From assembly GCA_049610385.1 (NCBI GenBank), contig JBMYZL010000034.1:1-16517 (forward strand): 16,517 bases of DNA, read 5' to 3'. Below the pieces are notes generated by a model, which worked only from the letters and a program-made list of their open reading frames with translations, ran no database searches and had not been told where the DNA came from. Positions 14,783 to 16,517 of this stretch are shown one piece after another. The position numbers were made by a program, and so were the translations under genes. Position 1 is the stretch's first letter. Each line of letters starts with the position of its first letter. Source of the DNA: JBMYZL01 sp049610385. GTDB lineage: Bacteria; Bacteroidota; Bacteroidia; Flavobacteriales_D; Sanyastnellaceae.

Positions 14783-16049
14783 AATGGTTCATCACATCAT
14801 AGAAGGTTGAGAAGGTCTCGTCTTTCCGGATGCCGTAGGTTTGTTTCATGAGAACAGCAACTTCTCTGGTTGAGGGTTTACCGAAAAACTGGGTGTTGAA
14901 ATATCCGCTCCAGCAGAATCGATTGTCTGCAGGTTCTTTCATCACGGCACAGGCCAATCCTTGGTGCCAGTTGTCATCAATCAAACCGGAAGCGTGATCC
15001 GCGAGCAGGGTGTCGATGGTGGATTCCTTGAGCAATCTGCCTCCTGGGATGGCCCCCCTGTCTAGAATCATCTGGATAAATCGGGCGTAGTCCAATGCTG
15101 AACTGGTCAGGCCGGCGCCTCCAGAGCACATTGGCCACTCCGACCGAATGGGATAATCGGTTGTGTAGTTGGTATGCTCGTGCTTTTGCCATGCACCTGC
15201 AGCGTCCTTTTCCCATACCTCAACGAGATTCGATTGGTGTTCCGGGGGAAGAACAAAAGAAGTGTGATCCATGCCGAGTGGATCGAGCAATTCGGTTCGC
15301 AGGAAATCTGCATACGGCCGGCCGGATGCGACTTCCACCACCGCCACGAGAACATCGAGTCCGAGACCGTATGTCCATCGCTCCCCGGGTTGATGGGCCA
15401 ATCCAGTCTTGGTCAACCGACTGACGTTATCACGGGTGGTCCTGCCATCGGTAGGGAAGAGGTCCATGATGTCGTTTTTGGCGTAGAGTTTGGCAAACCG
15501 ATCATCGCCAATTTCACCATATGGAATGCCACTTGTGTGCGTCATCAAGTGGCGAATGGTAACGGGCTTGACCAAGGGCAAATACACGCCAGTGGAATCT
15601 TCGCGTAGCGAGTCCAATACCCTGATGTTGTCGAATTCAGGAAGGTAGAGGGACACCGGATCGTCGAGTCCAATTTGCCCTCGTTCCCAAAGGACCAATG
15701 CCGCAATGGTCGTTGTGGCCTTGGTCATCGAACAGATGCGAAAGAGATCATCTTTATCCATTGGCTCGCCGCTGTGCGGGTCTTTGACGCCAAACGCCTG
15801 GTGGCCGATGACTTGACCGTCCCGTGCGAGGAGGAGCACTGCACCCGGAATGGCACCGGTGTCGATGGCGGATTCAATGGCCGTTGTAAGAATCGACCAG
15901 CTGGTGTCTTGAGACAAATCCAAGGATATGGGCGTGACATCCAATCCCACCCGTTCCTTGGTTTCGGGTTGGCAAGCCAGGAGTGCGAGTGCAAGAAAAA
16001 GGGATAAGAGGAAATGAGACCAACTTTGCATGGTGCTCAACTTACGCAT
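14781..16049 (-). CDS. Lipoprotein serine hydrolase, beta-lactamase class C/EstB fold
   Basis: About 422 residues from the ATG at 16049. A lipoprotein signal 'MRKLSTMQSWSHFLLSLFL' leads to 'LALLAC' with the lipid Cys at residue 26. The catalytic SxxK is 'SMTK' (S107, K110) after 'DDLFRIC'. The second-motif Tyr is in 'ERWTYGLGLDVL' (Y227), with YxL instead of the YxN of true class C beta-lactamases. The third motif is probably 'WSGYFNTQFF' (W380-G382) rather than KTG. 'HLMTHTSGIPYG' is the conserved DUF/beta-lactamase helix. The variant motifs fit esterases or peptidases of the EstB/DD-peptidase-like group better than an antibiotic-resistance enzyme; substrate is unknown. The frame opens at a TTG (16067) and ATG 16031 also gives a lipobox signal, so the start is uncertain by a few codons. 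Confidence 0.9.
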   Translation of the reverse strand: MRKLSTMQSWSHFLLSLFLALALLACQPETKERVGLDVTPISLDLSQDTSWSILTTAIESAIDTGAIPGAVLLLARDGQVIGHQAFGVKDPHSGEPMDKDDLFRICSMTKATTTIAALVLWERGQIGLDDPVSLYLPEFDNIRVLDSLREDSTGVYLPLVKPVTIRHLMTHTSGIPYGEIGDDRFAKLYAKNDIMDLFPTDGRTTRDNVSRLTKTGLAHQPGERWTYGLGLDVLVAVVEVASGRPYADFLRTELLDPLGMDHTSFVLPPEHQSNLVEVWEKDAAGAWQKHEHTNYTTDYPIRSEWPMCSGGAGLTSSALDYARFIQMILDRGAIPGGRLLKESTIDTLLADHASGLIDDNWHQGLACAVMKEPADNRFCWSGYFNTQFFGKPSTREVAVLMKQTYGIRKDETFSTFYDVMNH

Positions 16050-16244
16050 CACATCCTCGCCAACCAAATGAACATGTTGAGCGCGACGTCGAGTGAGGTG
16101 CGTCAGCGCATTTTGGTAGATTCACGTGAAACCGTGCATGCATTTTTGATTCGTTCAACCTGGTTTCAAAACCCGTCTCGGATGAGGTCATGTCAGGCGA
16201 CAAGATCTACGAAACAGGCAAGGCCGAACGACTGGAAGTGTGCG

Positions 16245-16517
16245 TTACAACGGAACGCTGCGTTCCACGGGCCACTCGTCTTGGAAGCCCAATTGCCAGT
16301 TTTCGTGAAGCCGATCCAAAGGCACAAGGCAAGCGTCCAATTCTTGTCGGATTTGGGCCTCGTCTAAGTTTTGGCCGATGATGACGATTTCGGTCTTTCG
16401 ATCACCAAACGTAGTGTCCCAAGCCGCTTCGATTTCATCTTGATTTTCGATGAAGGAAAGAAACTGGATGCGCTTGGAGAACGGCATGCTGCACCACCAA
16501 ACACCGGCACTGTCCGT
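16245..16517 (-). CDS. CobW-family GTPase/metallochaperone, C-terminal part, cut by window end
   Basis: Only the last 90 or so residues are in the window; the frame stays open to the right edge, so the real start lies beyond it. The visible part is the CobW C-terminal domain: 'SAGVWWCSMPFSKR' then 'FGDRKTEIVIIGQNLDEAQI' and 'LDACLV', matching the family's 'W.DRr.elV.IG..lD...lr..L..CL' pattern. Full proteins are about 330-400 residues with an N-terminal GTPase domain (GxxGxGKT and CxCC metal motif), which would lie upstream. They act as zinc or other metal chaperones. An internal ATG at 16487 is not the true start. Its 3' end carries a 15-base palindrome. Confidence 0.85.
   Translation of the reverse strand, partial: TDSAGVWWCSMPFSKRIQFLSFIENQDEIEAAWDTTFGDRKTEIVIIGQNLDEAQIRQELDACLVPLDRLHENWQLGFQDEWPVERSVPL
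16252..16266 (-). other. Perfect short palindrome at the 3' end of the CobW gene
   Basis: GGAACGC-T-GCGTTCC forms a 6-base-pair hairpin with a 3-base loop (7-bp arms around one base). It overlaps codons just before the stop (16245-16247). There is no following T-run on the minus strand, so it may be a weak terminator or mRNA-end stabiliser, or chance. Confidence 0.3.

Noticed and set aside
14781..16049. Reading the serine hydrolase as an antibiotic-resistance beta-lactamase
   Set aside because: The YxN and KTG motifs of class C beta-lactamases are not present; only SxxK is.
1..16517. tRNA, rRNA, CRISPR array, insertion sequence or phage genes
   Set aside because: I scanned the gene-free stretches for TPsiC-like arms, regular spaced repeats and terminal inverted repeats and saw none; no transposase, integrase or Cas protein is encoded.

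Overview
The window looks like a chromosomal segment from a free-living, probably aquatic member of the Bacteroidota (order Flavobacteriales or a close relative). The basis is family content. Four secreted proteins combine a Sec signal peptide, ending in the usual 'xxAQ' or 'SQ' cleavage region, with a C-terminal 'YPNP'/'NPxx' module typical of type IX secretion (T9SS) cargo. One protein carries the 'GCTDxxACNFNxxATxDDGSC' motif common in marine Flavobacteriales, and another has a Fibrobacter-type paralogous (FISUMP) domain. Start codons mostly lack Shine-Dalgarno sites, and a few candidate promoters resemble the Bacteroidota TTTG / TAnnTTTG form. I cannot assign a genus. No tRNA, rRNA, CRISPR array, transposase or phage gene is visible.

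Layout, plus strand unless stated. (1) 15-1892: secreted CotH-like kinase-fold protein with a T9SS tail. (2) 2233-2739: DUF1772 (anthrone oxygenase-like) membrane protein. (3) 2910-4737: a tightly packed operon of LemA, a small soluble TPM-domain protein and a membrane-anchored TPM protein with a Gly-rich tail; the genes overlap by 1 and 4 bases. (4) 4882-5706: secreted cysteine-rich protein with a dockerin-like calcium loop and a FISUMP domain. (5) 6022-7863: secreted seven-repeat protein with the CTDxxACNFN motif, a PKD-like segment and a T9SS tail, followed by a hairpin terminator that runs into a convergent 63-aa membrane ORF (minus, 7930-8121). (6) 8194-11237: Crp/Fnr regulator, lipoprotein-type flavin amine oxidase and DUF418 membrane protein; the last two overlap by 4 bases. 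(7) 11647-14693: two tandem paralogous secreted proteins, each with seven repeats of about 56-58 residues and a T9SS tail. (8) Minus strand, 14781-16049: lipoprotein serine hydrolase of the beta-lactamase class C/esterase fold; and 16245 to the window end: C-terminal part of a CobW-family GTPase.

The main theme is cell-surface and secreted protein. Three proteins resolve by eye into exactly seven repeats after their signal peptides, which suggests seven-bladed beta-propellers exported by T9SS. The LemA-TPM-TPM and Crp-amine oxidase-DUF418 groups are the two clearest functional units. I found no convincing wholly new defence, mobile or biosynthetic system. The best candidates for undescribed biology are the tandem propeller pair and the lipid-anchored amine oxidase coupled to a DUF418 protein.
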